Source: Mycobacterium sp. URHD0025
GTDB lineage: Bacteria > Actinomycetota > Actinomycetes > Mycobacteriales > Mycobacteriaceae
Assembly (NCBI RefSeq): GCF_000426065.1
Contig: NZ_AUEQ01000014.1
Coordinates: 1 to 64,000 of the forward strand
Direction: 5' to 3'
Length of the DNA: 64,000 nt
The notes beneath the pieces are model-generated. The model worked only from the letters and a program-made list of their open reading frames with translations, searched no databases and was not told the DNA's origin. The translations under genes were made by a program, and so were the position numbers. Shown here in pieces: positions 54,839-64,000 of the stretch (the first letter of the stretch is position 1; every line of letters starts with the position of its first letter).

Positions 54839-55821
54839 GTACGACAAGAGGACGCCCGACCAAAGCCGACGTTGCCAGGCTGGCCAACGTCTCTACGGCC
54901 ACGGTCAGTTATGTACTCAACAATGTTCCGGGGCAACGCATCTCGGAGCAGACCCAGGCGGCGGTGCGCAAGGCGGCAGCCGATCTCGGCTACCGTCCCA
55001 ACCTGGCGGCCCGAAATCTCGCGGTCGGTGGCAGTGGCGTGGTGCTCTACATCGTCGGGCGGCTTTCGCTGGGCAACCTGCCGATCGAGGTGGGCAGCAG
55101 GCTCACCACGGCCCTGGCCCGGCACGGTATCGTGCTGTCGCTGCAGTTCGAAACCGAGGATGATCGCAATGTGGTCGACGCCATCGCCGACCTCAACCCG
55201 ATGGCGGTCACCAGTACCTTCCCGCTGACGGGCAATGCGCTGAAGGCGGCGACTGCGGCCGGCATCCCGCAAATCCACCTCGGCAGCTCGCAATTGCATG
55301 CGATCGGTTCGCTGGACGCCAGTATCGGCGAGATGCGGGTGGACCATCTGGCTCAGCGCGGTCATACGCGACTGGCATTCGCCTACACCACCGAGGAGGA
55401 ACTCCGTCCGCTCGGCGACTACTGGCTGGCGGGGTTGCGTGCTGCCGTGGCACTGCGTGGGATGCCCGAGATCACCGTGGCCAGTTTCGCGGCCGACGGG
55501 TCCAACGCCGCCGAGATCCTCGGGCGCTGGGCCGCCGACGGCGTGACGGCGGTGTGCGCGCAGAGCGACGAGACCGCCTTCGTGGTGCTCCACGGGCTGC
55601 GGCAGGCCGGATTGCGGTGCCCGCAGGACATGGCGGTGATGGGAGTCAACGCCATCGATCTGGGTGCGGTCAGCGCCCCGCCGCTGACATCGGTGGCCTT
55701 CGATGCGGAGGCGATCGTCGATATTGCGGTGGCCGCGATGATGTCGGAGCTGGGCTATCCCGCCGAGGCCGAACCCAGTGCCGCAGAGGTTGCCACCCTG
55801 ATCGCACGCGAGTCCACCTGA
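54835..55821 (+). CDS. LacI family transcriptional regulator
   Basis: A 328-aa regulator. The helix-turn-helix TKADVARLANVSTATVSYVLNN and hinge-helix region LGYRPNLAARNLA precede a periplasmic-binding-protein-like sensor with HLGSSQLHAIGSLDASIGE and AVMGVNAIDLGAVSAPPLTSVAFD. The start GTG at 54835 overlaps the permease stop, so it is co-expressed with the transporter. The two CG-centred near-palindromes flanking this gene (53433 and 55864) are its likely sites; repression with induction by the imported substrate is inferred. Confidence 0.92.
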   Translation: MSTTRGRPTKADVARLANVSTATVSYVLNNVPGQRISEQTQAAVRKAAADLGYRPNLAARNLAVGGSGVVLYIVGRLSLGNLPIEVGSRLTTALARHGIVLSLQFETEDDRNVVDAIADLNPMAVTSTFPLTGNALKAATAAGIPQIHLGSSQLHAIGSLDASIGEMRVDHLAQRGHTRLAFAYTTEEELRPLGDYWLAGLRAAVALRGMPEITVASFAADGSNAAEILGRWAADGVTAVCAQSDETAFVVLHGLRQAGLRCPQDMAVMGVNAIDLGAVSAPPLTSVAFDAEAIVDIAVAAMMSELGYPAEAEPSAAEVATLIAREST

Positions 55822-55863
55822 TCTGACGTTTCCTCATTCTCAGGTGCCAAACCGACGATCTAC

Positions 55864-55892
55864 TTACGCGCATAACCATCGATGTGTAAACT
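55864..55892 (+). promoter_or_regulatory. LacI-type operator and promoter of the P450 gene
   Basis: TTACGCGCATAA (55864-55875, one mismatched pair out of six) overlaps the -35 position; TAAACT (55887-55892) is the -10 with a 17-nt spacer to TTACGC. An operator over the -35 would block RNA polymerase. Confidence 0.6.
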
Positions 55893-55922
55893 CCGCTCTC
55901 GGACACAGAGAGGTGGATTTCC

Positions 55923-57125
55923 GTGACAGCGAGCGCGACCCAGAAGGTGTATTTCGACCCCTACGACGTCGAGATCAACACCAACCCGTATCCGACGTTC
56001 GCCCGGCTCCGCGAGGAATCGCCGCTGTACTACAACGAACAGCACGACTTCTATGCGTTGAGCCGCTTCGCCGACGTCAACAAGGGTCTCGTGGACCACG
56101 AGACCTTCAGCTCGGCCCGTGGCGCGATCATCGAACTGATCAAGGCCAACATCGACATTCCTTCCGGTGCACTGATTTTCGAGGATCCGCCGATCCACAC
56201 CACCCACCGCAAGTTGCTGGCCCGGATGTTCACGCCACGAAAGATCAACGCTCTGGAGCCCAAGATCCGGGAATTCTGCGCACAGTCGCTGGACCCGCTC
56301 ATGGGCACCGGCAAGATCGACTTCATCAAGGACTTCGGCGCGATCATGCCGATGCGGGTGATCAGCGCGCTGTTGGGCATCCCCGAGGACGATCAGGAGA
56401 TGATCCGCGACCACGGCAACGATCAACTCCGCACCGAGGCAGGCAAGCCGATGAAGGCGGCCCAGGAGGGGCTGGTCGACGGTTCGATCTTCGAGACCTA
56501 CATCGACTGGCGCAAGGACAATCCGTCCGACGACATCATGACCGACCTGCTCAACGTCGAGTTCACCGACGAGCACGGTGTGACTCGCAAGCTCACCCGC
56601 GAGGAACTGCTCATCTACATCAACGTGGTGGCGGGGGCGGGTAACGAGACGACTACGCGGCTGATCGGTTGGGCGGCAAAGGTGCTCGCCGAACATCCGG
56701 ATCAGCGGCGGCAGCTGGTCGAGAACCCGGCGCTCGTCCCGCAGGCCATCGAGGAGCTCCTGCGCTTCGAGCCGCCCGCTCCGCACGTGGCCCGCTACGT
56801 CACCCGCGATGTCGAGTTCTACGGGCAGACCGTGCCCGAGGGCAGCGTCATGATGATGCTGATCGGTGCGGCTGTCCGCGACAGCCGCCAGTTCCCGCCT
56901 GACGGTGAGGTTTTCGACATCCATCGTGAGCAGCGCCAGCATTTGGCATTCAGTGTCGGGACTCACTATTGCCTGGGCTCGGCACTCGCGCGCCTGGAGG
57001 GCCGGATCGCGCTGGAAGAGATGCTCAAGCGGTTCCCGGAGTGGGATGTGGATCTTGACAACGCCGAACTGTCGCCGACTTCGACTGTGCGCGGTTGGGA
57101 TTCGATGCCGGCGTTCATCCGATGA
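55923..57125 (+). CDS. cytochrome P450
   Basis: A 400-aa class I bacterial P450. The I-helix oxygen-binding motif is AGAGNETTTR (about residue 237), the ExxR is EELLR (about 276), and the heme loop FSVGTHYCLGSALARLE has thiolate Cys350. It needs a ferredoxin and reductase, neither encoded here. The start GTG at 55923 follows AGAGGTGG. The substrate is unknown; the neighbours (kinase, SDRs, acyl-CoA ligase, mutase) suggest hydroxylation of an acid or terpenoid-like carbon source before CoA-dependent breakdown. Confidence 0.95.
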   Translation: MTASATQKVYFDPYDVEINTNPYPTFARLREESPLYYNEQHDFYALSRFADVNKGLVDHETFSSARGAIIELIKANIDIPSGALIFEDPPIHTTHRKLLARMFTPRKINALEPKIREFCAQSLDPLMGTGKIDFIKDFGAIMPMRVISALLGIPEDDQEMIRDHGNDQLRTEAGKPMKAAQEGLVDGSIFETYIDWRKDNPSDDIMTDLLNVEFTDEHGVTRKLTREELLIYINVVAGAGNETTTRLIGWAAKVLAEHPDQRRQLVENPALVPQAIEELLRFEPPAPHVARYVTRDVEFYGQTVPEGSVMMMLIGAAVRDSRQFPPDGEVFDIHREQRQHLAFSVGTHYCLGSALARLEGRIALEEMLKRFPEWDVDLDNAELSPTSTVRGWDSMPAFIR

Positions 57126-57188
57126 GCGACGCTTGCGGAGCGAACCGTAGCTGGACACGCGGGAGTCGAGCCGGCGTTCATCCGATGA
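57108..57188. repeat. 18-bp direct repeat enclosing a 63-bp duplication/insertion at the P450-kinase junction
   Basis: CCGGCGTTCATCCGATGA occurs at 57108-57125 (the P450 end) and at 57171-57188 (the kinase start), 63 bp apart. Each copy contains an ATGA. The interval contains GCGACGCTTGCGGAGCGAAC, which resembles dispersed mycobacterial intergenic sequence. Confidence 0.9.
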
Positions 57189-58261
57189 CCGTCGCACTCA
57201 CCGTCCCCAAGGACTGGAACCAGGTCACGCCGGAATGGATGACGGCGGCGCTGGCCGGCCATCACCCGGATGCGGTGGTGGACTGCGTGACCGTCGACAT
57301 GCGCGACGACGGCACCAATCGCCGGGCGCGCCTGTCGGTCACCTACAGGCCGGGCCCAGCCGGCCCATCCACGGTGTTCGCCAAGGCGGTCGACCCCGAC
57401 CACAAGGAGATGATCAAGTACACCAGCGGGCTGCTGCACGAGCCCAGGTTGTTCAACTCGGAAATTGACCTGCCGCTGGAACATCCGACGGTCTACGCCG
57501 CGCCGATCGACGAGGGCGACGAAGATTTCGTCCTGATCATGGAGGACCTCACCGCCCGTGCCGCCGATCCACGTGATGCGACTCGGCCGTTGACCGTGGA
57601 GCAGGCGGCGCATGGCGTGCGTGGCCTGGCCAGGTTGCACAGCGCGTTCTGGGGTGAGCGTGTGCACCGTCCCGCCCTGGCCTGGCTGGAGCCGTTCGAG
57701 CCGTGGGACGGCATGCAATGGGCGCCGCTGCCCGCGGCGCTCGAGCGTCTCGGCGACGACGCGCCCCCGTCGGTGCAGGCACTGACCATCGACCATCTGG
57801 TGGAAGGCATTTGGAAGCCATTCATCGGCACGCTGACCGCGCCGGGTACCTCGCAGACGCTGCTGCACGGCGACCCGCACATCGGCAACACCTATGTGCT
57901 GCGCGACGGCGACGTCGGCTTCCTCGACTGGCAGGTGGCCCGCCGCGGCAACTTCTCCTTGGATCTCGGCTACTTCTTGCAGGGCGCGCTGACCACAGAG
58001 GATCGCCGGGTGTCCGAACGTCAGTTGCTCGAGGAATATCGCGACGAACTCGGACTCCCCGCCGATGAACTGCCGTCGCCCGACGAGATCTGGCTGCGCT
58101 ACCGGGCCTCGGTCGCGCACGGGCTGACCACCTGGCTGGCGACCGCCAGTGCGGGAGAACTGTGGCAACGCCCGGACATCGCTCTGGCGCTCGCCCAGCG
58201 GTATTCGGCCGCCTACGAGGACCTGCAGACAGCTCAGGCGTTGGCTGATCTCATCAATTAG
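57122..58261 (+). CDS. aminoglycoside phosphotransferase (APH)-fold kinase
   Basis: A 379-aa protein kinase-like small-molecule kinase. The catalytic loop is LLHGDPHIGNTYVL and the metal site GFLDWQVARRG, both intact; the N-lobe has STVFAKAVDP with the ATP Lys. APH-fold kinases linked to acyl-CoA genes (LvaA of levulinate catabolism, the ACAD10/11 kinase domains) phosphorylate hydroxyacyl-CoA; that role is inferred here. ATG 57122 overlaps the P450 stop (ATGA); an in-frame ATG at 57185 (MTVALTVPKDW) lies in a duplicated copy of the same junction, and the family-like sequence starts there, giving 358 aa. Confidence 0.88.
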   Translation: MSDACGANRSWTRGSRAGVHPMTVALTVPKDWNQVTPEWMTAALAGHHPDAVVDCVTVDMRDDGTNRRARLSVTYRPGPAGPSTVFAKAVDPDHKEMIKYTSGLLHEPRLFNSEIDLPLEHPTVYAAPIDEGDEDFVLIMEDLTARAADPRDATRPLTVEQAAHGVRGLARLHSAFWGERVHRPALAWLEPFEPWDGMQWAPLPAALERLGDDAPPSVQALTIDHLVEGIWKPFIGTLTAPGTSQTLLHGDPHIGNTYVLRDGDVGFLDWQVARRGNFSLDLGYFLQGALTTEDRRVSERQLLEEYRDELGLPADELPSPDEIWLRYRASVAHGLTTWLATASAGELWQRPDIALALAQRYSAAYEDLQTAQALADLIN

Positions 58262-58302
58262 CCGGTATAACCAAAAAGGCTCCAGGCGGGACATCGACCC
58301 TC

Positions 58303-58308
58303 TAACCT
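58303..58308 (+). promoter_or_regulatory. -10 element for the SDR gene (leaderless)
   Basis: TAACCT lies 7 nt before the ATG at 58316. Confidence 0.5.
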
Positions 58309-58315
58309 GTCCGGC

Positions 58316-59053
58316 ATGACAGGTGTGGTGGTGACGGGTGCAGCGTCGGGGATCGGCCGGGCCAGCGTGGAGGCGCTGATCGCGGACGGCCGGCGGGTTG
58401 CGTTGTGGGACATAGCGCCCGAGGTTCGCGACGTGGCCGCGGGCCTGGGCATGCCCTGCACGGTGATCGACGTGTGTGACACCCCTGCGTTGTCGGCGGC
58501 GGTCGAGGAGGCGGCGCAGGAACTGGACGGTATCGACGGACTGGTGCACGCTGCGGGCCGGGTACTTCCCGAACCCGTGGGCGCCTACACCGAGGAGTCC
58601 TGGGATGCGGTGCTCGACGTGAATCTGCGGGCGCAGGCGTTGTTGATGCAGTTGCTGTTGCCGCACCTGGAGAGGTCCGCGAAGGACGGGGGATCACCGG
58701 CGGTGGTCGGCATCTCCAGCATCGAGGGTTTGGCCGCCAATCCGTTCATCCCGGCCTACTGCGCCTCCAAAGCCGGGCTGCTCGGCATGACCCGCTCGAT
58801 GGCTGCGCAGTTGGGGCCGTTGGGTATCCGGGTCAACGCGGTGTGCCCCGGTTTCATCCACACGCCGATGCTGCAGATCGCGTTGGATGTCGAGGAGATT
58901 CGCGCCGGCTTCGAACAGGCCGCGCCGCTGGGCAGGCTCGGGCAGCCCCACGAGATCGGGGCCGCCGTGGCGTTCCTGATGTCACCGAAGGCGTCGTTCA
59001 TCACCGGCACGCAGCTCGTTGTGGACGGGGGAGTGACCAGCCGTCACGCCTGA
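58316..59053 (+). CDS. short-chain dehydrogenase/reductase
   Basis: A 245-aa NAD(P)-dependent SDR. The cofactor loop is GAASGIG with an acidic residue at the end of strand 2 (LWDIAP, favouring NAD), the NNAG equivalent is HAAG, Ser in VGISSIEG, and the catalytic YxxxK is YCASKAG. The end FITGTQLVVDGG is typical of classical SDRs. It should oxidise a secondary alcohol, possibly the P450 product. It has its own leaderless promoter 55 nt after the kinase gene. Confidence 0.93.
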   Translation: MTGVVVTGAASGIGRASVEALIADGRRVALWDIAPEVRDVAAGLGMPCTVIDVCDTPALSAAVEEAAQELDGIDGLVHAAGRVLPEPVGAYTEESWDAVLDVNLRAQALLMQLLLPHLERSAKDGGSPAVVGISSIEGLAANPFIPAYCASKAGLLGMTRSMAAQLGPLGIRVNAVCPGFIHTPMLQIALDVEEIRAGFEQAAPLGRLGQPHEIGAAVAFLMSPKASFITGTQLVVDGGVTSRHA

Positions 59054-59081
59054 ATCGGGGGCCCAGGCAACTGTCTTGGTG

Positions 59082-59384
59082 TCAGTCGCTGGCCGGCAGC
59101 GGCTTGGCCTCCTTGAGGCTGAGCGCGGTGGTCCCGACCGACAAGGTGCCGGCGCCGGCCTTGGTGACCAGCACCTCTGCGCCTGCGTCGTCGACGTAGC
59201 GCTTGCCCATCAGGTTGCCATCGGAAAATGCCGCGTCGATCGTTGCGGCTGAGTCCTTCTGGGCATCGAGCGGGACCATGGGCACGCCACCGGCGCGCAG
59301 ATCGTCGAGGCTGTCGGCGCTGCGCACGACGATGACCTGGGTGTCGCACACCTGGCTCTGCAGGCGGGTGCCGTTCTTGATCAC
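59082..59384 (-). CDS. conserved 100-aa protein in the acyl-CoA ligase operon
   Basis: The sequence MIKNGTRLQSQVCDTQVIVV, then GGVPMVPLD, SDGNLMGKRYVDDAGAEVLVTKAG and LSLKEAKPLPASD suggests a small beta-rich fold with a single Cys. I recall similar small proteins near fadD genes in actinobacteria but no assigned function. It overlaps the acyl-CoA ligase stop by ATGA, so it is made with it. LvaB, a small partner of LvaA in levulinate catabolism, is a loose functional analogy only. Confidence 0.75.
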   Translation of the reverse strand: MIKNGTRLQSQVCDTQVIVVRSADSLDDLRAGGVPMVPLDAQKDSAATIDAAFSDGNLMGKRYVDDAGAEVLVTKAGAGTLSVGTTALSLKEAKPLPASD

Positions 59385-60886
59385 AATGCTGACTCCTTCG
59401 AGATGGGTGCGAGTTCATCGACGAGCTGGCGGCGCAGGACCTTGCCGGTCGGGTTGGTGGGCAGTTCATCGCGGAACACCACCCGGTCGGGGGTACGCGA
59501 TCCGCGTAGTTGCTTGCGCACATGATCGCGCAGCGCGTCCGGGTCGGGTGAGGCGCCCTCGACGGGCACCACGACGGCCACGATGATCTGGCCCCACTGC
59601 GGGTCCTCAGGACCGACGACCGCGACGTCGCGGACCTCGGGATGCTCGACGAGGACGTCCTCGATCTCGGCCGGCGCGATGTTCTCCCCGCCGCGGATGA
59701 TGGTGTCGTCTGACCGTCCGCCGATGAACAGGTAGCCGCCCTCGTCGAGCATGGCGACATCCTTGGTGGGGAACCAGCCTTCGGCGTCGAGCACCGATCC
59801 GATGTCGGTGTAGCGGCCCGACACCTGCTCACCACGTACGAACAGTTCACCGGTCTCGCCGGCACCCAGCACAGTCCCGTCGTCGGCGCGAATCTGCACC
59901 TCGATGCCGGGCACCACCTGTCCCACCGAGCCGAGCCGCCGGGAAGCGGCGGGATCCTCGGCGGCCAGCGCCTCGCGGTGATCGTCCGGCCCGAGAACAG
60001 CGATGGTGGAACTGGTTTCGGTCAATCCGTAGGCGTTGACGAAGCCGACGTTCGGCAGCAGCTGCAACGCCTTGCGCACCAGGGGCAGCGCGACCTTCGA
60101 GCCCCCATAGGCGAGGTTGCGCAACGTGGGTAGCTCCAGGCCCGCCCTTTCCAGTGCCGTGACGATGCGGTCCAACATGGTCGGCACGACGGTGGCGGAG
60201 GTGACGCCTTCGGCGCGGACCAGCTCGACCCATTTGTCGGCGTCGAAGTGGCGCAGGTACACCATCTTCCGGCCGGCGTACAGGTTCGACATGGCCGCGC
60301 TGACCCCGGCGATGTGATACGGCGGGACGCAGATCAGCGCTGCGTCTTCTTCTGCGGCCGAGGCGAATTCGACCGTTCCGGTGATGTAGCTGGTGAGGTT
60401 GTTGTGGGTGAGCTCGACGGCCTTGGGGCGCGACGTGGTGCCCGAGGTGAACAGCACGACCGCCACTGCGTCAGGATCGGCGAACTCTGCCGCAGGCTCG
60501 GAGGCGCGGGCCGCGGCCAGGAACTCCTCGGCGGTGATGACCTGCTTGCCTGCCCCGGCGACCACATCGGCGTATTCGGTGTCGGCGACCACCAATGCCT
60601 CGGGCAGGCGGTCGATCAACTCTTGCAGGCCGTCCTTGCTGAGCCGGTAGTTCAGCGGGGTGAACGGCACCGCGGCGCGGGCCGAGGCGAACAGCAGCAG
60701 CGGCAGCAGCGCGCCACCGGTGCCGACGTACGCGACGTGGGCCGCCCCGGAGGCTGCGATGACGCCCGCGCCGCCGTCGGCCAGAGCGCTGAGTTCTTCG
60801 GTGGACAGGCGGAGATCGTCGGACACCACTGCGGTGCGGTCGGGGCCGCCCGAGACCGCCATCTCCAGCAGTAGCGAGATGCTCAT
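59381..60886 (-). CDS. acyl-CoA synthetase (class I adenylate-forming)
   Basis: A 501-aa ligase making acyl-CoA from acid, ATP and CoA. Motifs: VVLFTSGTTSRPKAVELTH, NAYGLTETSSTIAVLG, the hinge GYLFIGGRSDDTIIRGGENI and the catalytic Lys in NPTGKVLRRQL. Its size fits short/medium-chain or aromatic acid ligases. ATG at 60886 overlaps the SDR stop; the stop overlaps the small gene downstream. The three genes form one tightly coupled operon, SDR-ligase-small protein. Confidence 0.94.
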   Translation of the reverse strand: MSISLLLEMAVSGGPDRTAVVSDDLRLSTEELSALADGGAGVIAASGAAHVAYVGTGGALLPLLLFASARAAVPFTPLNYRLSKDGLQELIDRLPEALVVADTEYADVVAGAGKQVITAEEFLAAARASEPAAEFADPDAVAVVLFTSGTTSRPKAVELTHNNLTSYITGTVEFASAAEEDAALICVPPYHIAGVSAAMSNLYAGRKMVYLRHFDADKWVELVRAEGVTSATVVPTMLDRIVTALERAGLELPTLRNLAYGGSKVALPLVRKALQLLPNVGFVNAYGLTETSSTIAVLGPDDHREALAAEDPAASRRLGSVGQVVPGIEVQIRADDGTVLGAGETGELFVRGEQVSGRYTDIGSVLDAEGWFPTKDVAMLDEGGYLFIGGRSDDTIIRGGENIAPAEIEDVLVEHPEVRDVAVVGPEDPQWGQIIVAVVVPVEGASPDPDALRDHVRKQLRGSRTPDRVVFRDELPTNPTGKVLRRQLVDELAPISKESAL

Positions 60887-61731
60887 AGGCCTTGCCCCGG
60901 TGCGTCGATGAAGATGTCGATGATCGGATTATCCCCGCCGCCGTAGTGGGAGAGATCAGTGACGCCGGAAGCGGTGAGCACCTCCGAGTCGATGAAGGTC
61001 TGCCCGTTCACCTCGGCGGCCGGGCGGGACAGGATCTCCACGGCCGCGTCCGCCATGATCTGGGGGTTGCGGGACTGTGCGGCCATCGTGTCGCCGTCGG
61101 CGAGGTTGGTCACCGCGGCGGTGGCGATGTAGGTCTCGGGCCACAGGCAGCTGAATCCGATTCCGGCGTCGGCATATTCGGCGGCCCAGCCCAGCGACAG
61201 CAGCGTCATGCCGTATTTGGACAGCGTGTAAGAGGGATGTGCGCCCAGCCAGTACGGGTTCATGTTCATCGGCGGGGCCAGTGTCAGTACCTGCGGGTTG
61301 GCCGACTTCCGCAGGTGCGGCAGCGCGGCCTTCGTCAGCAGGAAGGTGCCGCGGATATTGATGTCCATCATCAGGTCGAACTTCTTGGCCGACAGCGCCT
61401 CGGTGGGGTCGGTGGAGATGGCGCTGGCGTTGTTGATCACGATGTCGACGCCGCCGAAGCGCTCGACCGCCGCCTCCACTGCGCGGGCCACGTCCTCTTC
61501 CTTGCGCACATCACCGACGACCGCGACCCCCTTGCCGCCCGCTGCCTCGACCTCGGCGACCGCGGTGTGCACGGTGCCGGGGAGCTTGGGGTGGGGTTCT
61601 GCGGTCTTGGCCAGCAGCACCACGTTCGCCCCTCGGCGGGCGGCACCGAGCGCGATCGCCAGCCCGATACCGCGGCTGCCGCCGGATACGACCAGCGTGC
61701 GATCGGTGAATGAATCTTGCTGGCTGGACAT
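60883..61731 (-). CDS. SDR family oxidoreductase, HSDL2-like
   Basis: A 282-aa SDR: SGGSRGIGLAIALGAARRGANVVLLAKTAEPHPKL is characteristic of the HSDL2/SDR13C group, with INNASAI, TLAPPMN and catalytic YTLSKYG. HSDL2 relatives act in fatty-acid metabolism, substrate unsettled. ATG at 61731 has AGGAGG 4 nt upstream, the best ribosome binding site of the locus. First gene of the minus operon, divergent from the mutase. Confidence 0.92.
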   Translation of the reverse strand: MSSQQDSFTDRTLVVSGGSRGIGLAIALGAARRGANVVLLAKTAEPHPKLPGTVHTAVAEVEAAGGKGVAVVGDVRKEEDVARAVEAAVERFGGVDIVINNASAISTDPTEALSAKKFDLMMDINIRGTFLLTKAALPHLRKSANPQVLTLAPPMNMNPYWLGAHPSYTLSKYGMTLLSLGWAAEYADAGIGFSCLWPETYIATAAVTNLADGDTMAAQSRNPQIMADAAVEILSRPAAEVNGQTFIDSEVLTASGVTDLSHYGGGDNPIIDIFIDAPGQGL

Positions 61732-61801
61732 GGTCCTCCTCGTCGAGCGCAGCAATCCGCTGTTGCGCCGTCGTCAACGGTACTGTCGACCGTACTCAAA
61801 T

Positions 61802-61829
61802 GGTATTGGCATTCTCATTTTTAGCAAGT
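61802..61829 (+). repeat. 28-bp direct repeat, copy 1
   Basis: Identical over 28 bp to 61959-61986; begins GGTATTGGCATTCTC. It keeps the -35-like TTGGCA but is followed by TGGCGT, so no -10. Confidence 0.95.
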
Positions 61830-61958
61830 GGCGTAATCGTCGCGCGGGGCGCCTGGAGAATGGGCGTCGACCAGACCCGTTCCTCAACGCCGACGGATCG
61901 CCTCGGTGTGCAGGTAGGAGGCCTCCTTGCCAGTACAGGGGCCACATTTCCACGCGGC

Positions 61959-61986
61959 GGTATTGGCATTCTCATTTTTAGCAAGT
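61959..61986 (+). repeat. 28-bp direct repeat, copy 2
   Basis: Second exact copy, 157 bp downstream of the first, forming the -35 and spacer of the mutase promoter. Confidence 0.95.
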
Positions 61987-61991
61987 ACGTT
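61963..61991 (+). promoter_or_regulatory. promoter of the acyl-CoA mutase operon
   Basis: TTGGCA (61963-61968), a 17-nt spacer, and TACGTT (61986-61991), 8 nt before the ATG at 62000. A near-consensus SigA-type promoter giving a leaderless or almost leaderless mRNA. Confidence 0.65.
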
Positions 61992-61999
61992 ATCCACTG

Positions 62000-63601
<1,602 letters not shown>

Positions 63602-63602
63602 C

Positions 63603-64000
63603 ATGGCCACTCGAGTACTTGTCGCCAAGCCCGGTCTCGACGGACACGATCGCGGGGCAAAGATCGTCGCGCGTACATTGCGTGATGCCGGATTCGAGGT
63701 CATCTACACCGGCATCCGGCAGCGCATCGAGGACATCGTGTCTATAGCGCTTCAGGAAGACGTTGCGCTGGTAGGCCTTTCGATTCTCTCGGGCGCGCAT
63801 GTCGCACTGACCACCCGCACCGTCGAGGCGCTGCGCGCAGCCGATGCCGGTGACATCGCCGTCGTCGTCGGCGGCACCATCCCGCAGTCCGACGTGCAGA
63901 AGCTGTTGGACGCCGGTGCGGCAGCGGTGTTCCCGACCGGTACGTCGCTCGAAACACTGGTGACCGACGTGCGTGCGCTGACGGAGAAGGTTTCGGAGTC
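63603..64000 (+). CDS. B12-dependent acyl-CoA mutase, small (B12-binding) subunit, 3' end outside window
   Basis: 132 codons are seen and no stop is reached. The cobalamin domain has the base-off His ligand in GLDGHDRG (His15), VGLSILSGAH and VVGGTIP, all diagnostic. Family subunits are about 135-140 aa, so only the last few residues are missing. ATG 63603 is one base after the large-subunit stop. A MeaB/ArgK-like chaperone might follow outside the window. Confidence 0.95.
   Translation, partial: MATRVLVAKPGLDGHDRGAKIVARTLRDAGFEVIYTGIRQRIEDIVSIALQEDVALVGLSILSGAHVALTTRTVEALRAADAGDIAVVVGGTIPQSDVQKLLDAGAAAVFPTGTSLETLVTDVRALTEKVSE

Larger units (their letters stand above)
61732..61999. other. 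divergent intergenic region between the SDR operon and the mutase operon
   Basis: It holds an imperfect operator-like element ACGGTACTGTCGACCGT (61777-61793, 5-nt arms) whose minus strand also offers TACGGT/TACCGT -10 candidates for the SDR, and two copies of a 28-bp direct repeat. No coding sequence is convincing in it. Confidence 0.6.

Noticed and set aside
57129..57170. Insertion sequence remnant at the P450-kinase junction
   Set aside because: No terminal inverted repeats or transposase fragment; the direct repeat is explained by local duplication.

Overview
The window is high-GC actinobacterial DNA and reads as a rapidly growing mycobacterium (Mycolicibacterium type). From memory, the gene order from the 23S/5S rRNA genes through ogt, alkA, nucS, fadA4, glgB/glgE/glgP, dinG, pncB, clpS, mec-cysO-cysM, murI, rph, rdgB to lprD matches the M. 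tuberculosis H37Rv block Rv1316c-Rv1343c. An MspA-type porin gene, and insertions relative to that block, argue against the M. tuberculosis complex. Many genes begin at a GTG/ATG placed 6-8 nt after a TANNNT hexamer, the mycobacterial leaderless pattern.

Layout. 1-3790: end of an rrn operon (16S-23S spacer, 23S, 5S, double hairpin). 3790-9750: DNA alkylation repair (ogt, ada-alkA), glutaminase, membrane adenylate cyclase, mismatch endonuclease NucS. 9750-12850: methylmalonyl-CoA epimerase, thiolase, a DUF3817 membrane protein and a thioredoxin-fold/TPR protein. 12928-20872: GlgE-pathway alpha-glucan genes (glgE-glgB facing away from glgP), with a streptogramin-lyase-like gene coupled to glgP. 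20951-25298: porin, lipoprotein metallopeptidase, dinG carrying a 27-bp minisatellite. 25317-34155: NAD salvage (pncB), clpS, an amidohydrolase-type peptidase, CysO-dependent cysteine synthesis (mec-cysO-cysM), rhomboid, murI, a cAMP phosphodiesterase-like protein, rph, rdgB. 34176-36660: MarR-controlled efflux pump and Rv1342c/lprD.

36700-53400 is accessory: a helix-turn-helix plus LAGLIDADG protein next to tRNA-Leu(TAG), a K+ channel, an operon joining an MHS permease with a two-component system and an orphan TAXI binding lipoprotein, a Cys-Gly-Gly-rich membrane protein cassette, a type I restriction remnant, small regulators and hydrolases, a fatty-acyl-AMP ligase, a second lipoprotein metallopeptidase, a P-loop kinase, and ahpC-ahpD without an adjacent oxyR.

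53400-64000 looks like one catabolic locus: MHS permease and LacI regulator (overlapping genes), cytochrome P450, aminoglycoside-phosphotransferase-like kinase, SDR, a divergent SDR/acyl-CoA ligase/small-protein operon, and a split B12-dependent acyl-CoA mutase (second subunit cut by the window end). The same CG-centred 12-bp near-palindrome lies in the promoters of the permease and the P450, so the LacI protein probably controls both. The mutase keeps the Tyr and Arg typical of methylmalonyl-CoA mutase but has Ala where that enzyme has the Tyr before the catalytic His. I regard this locus as the best candidate for an undescribed system.
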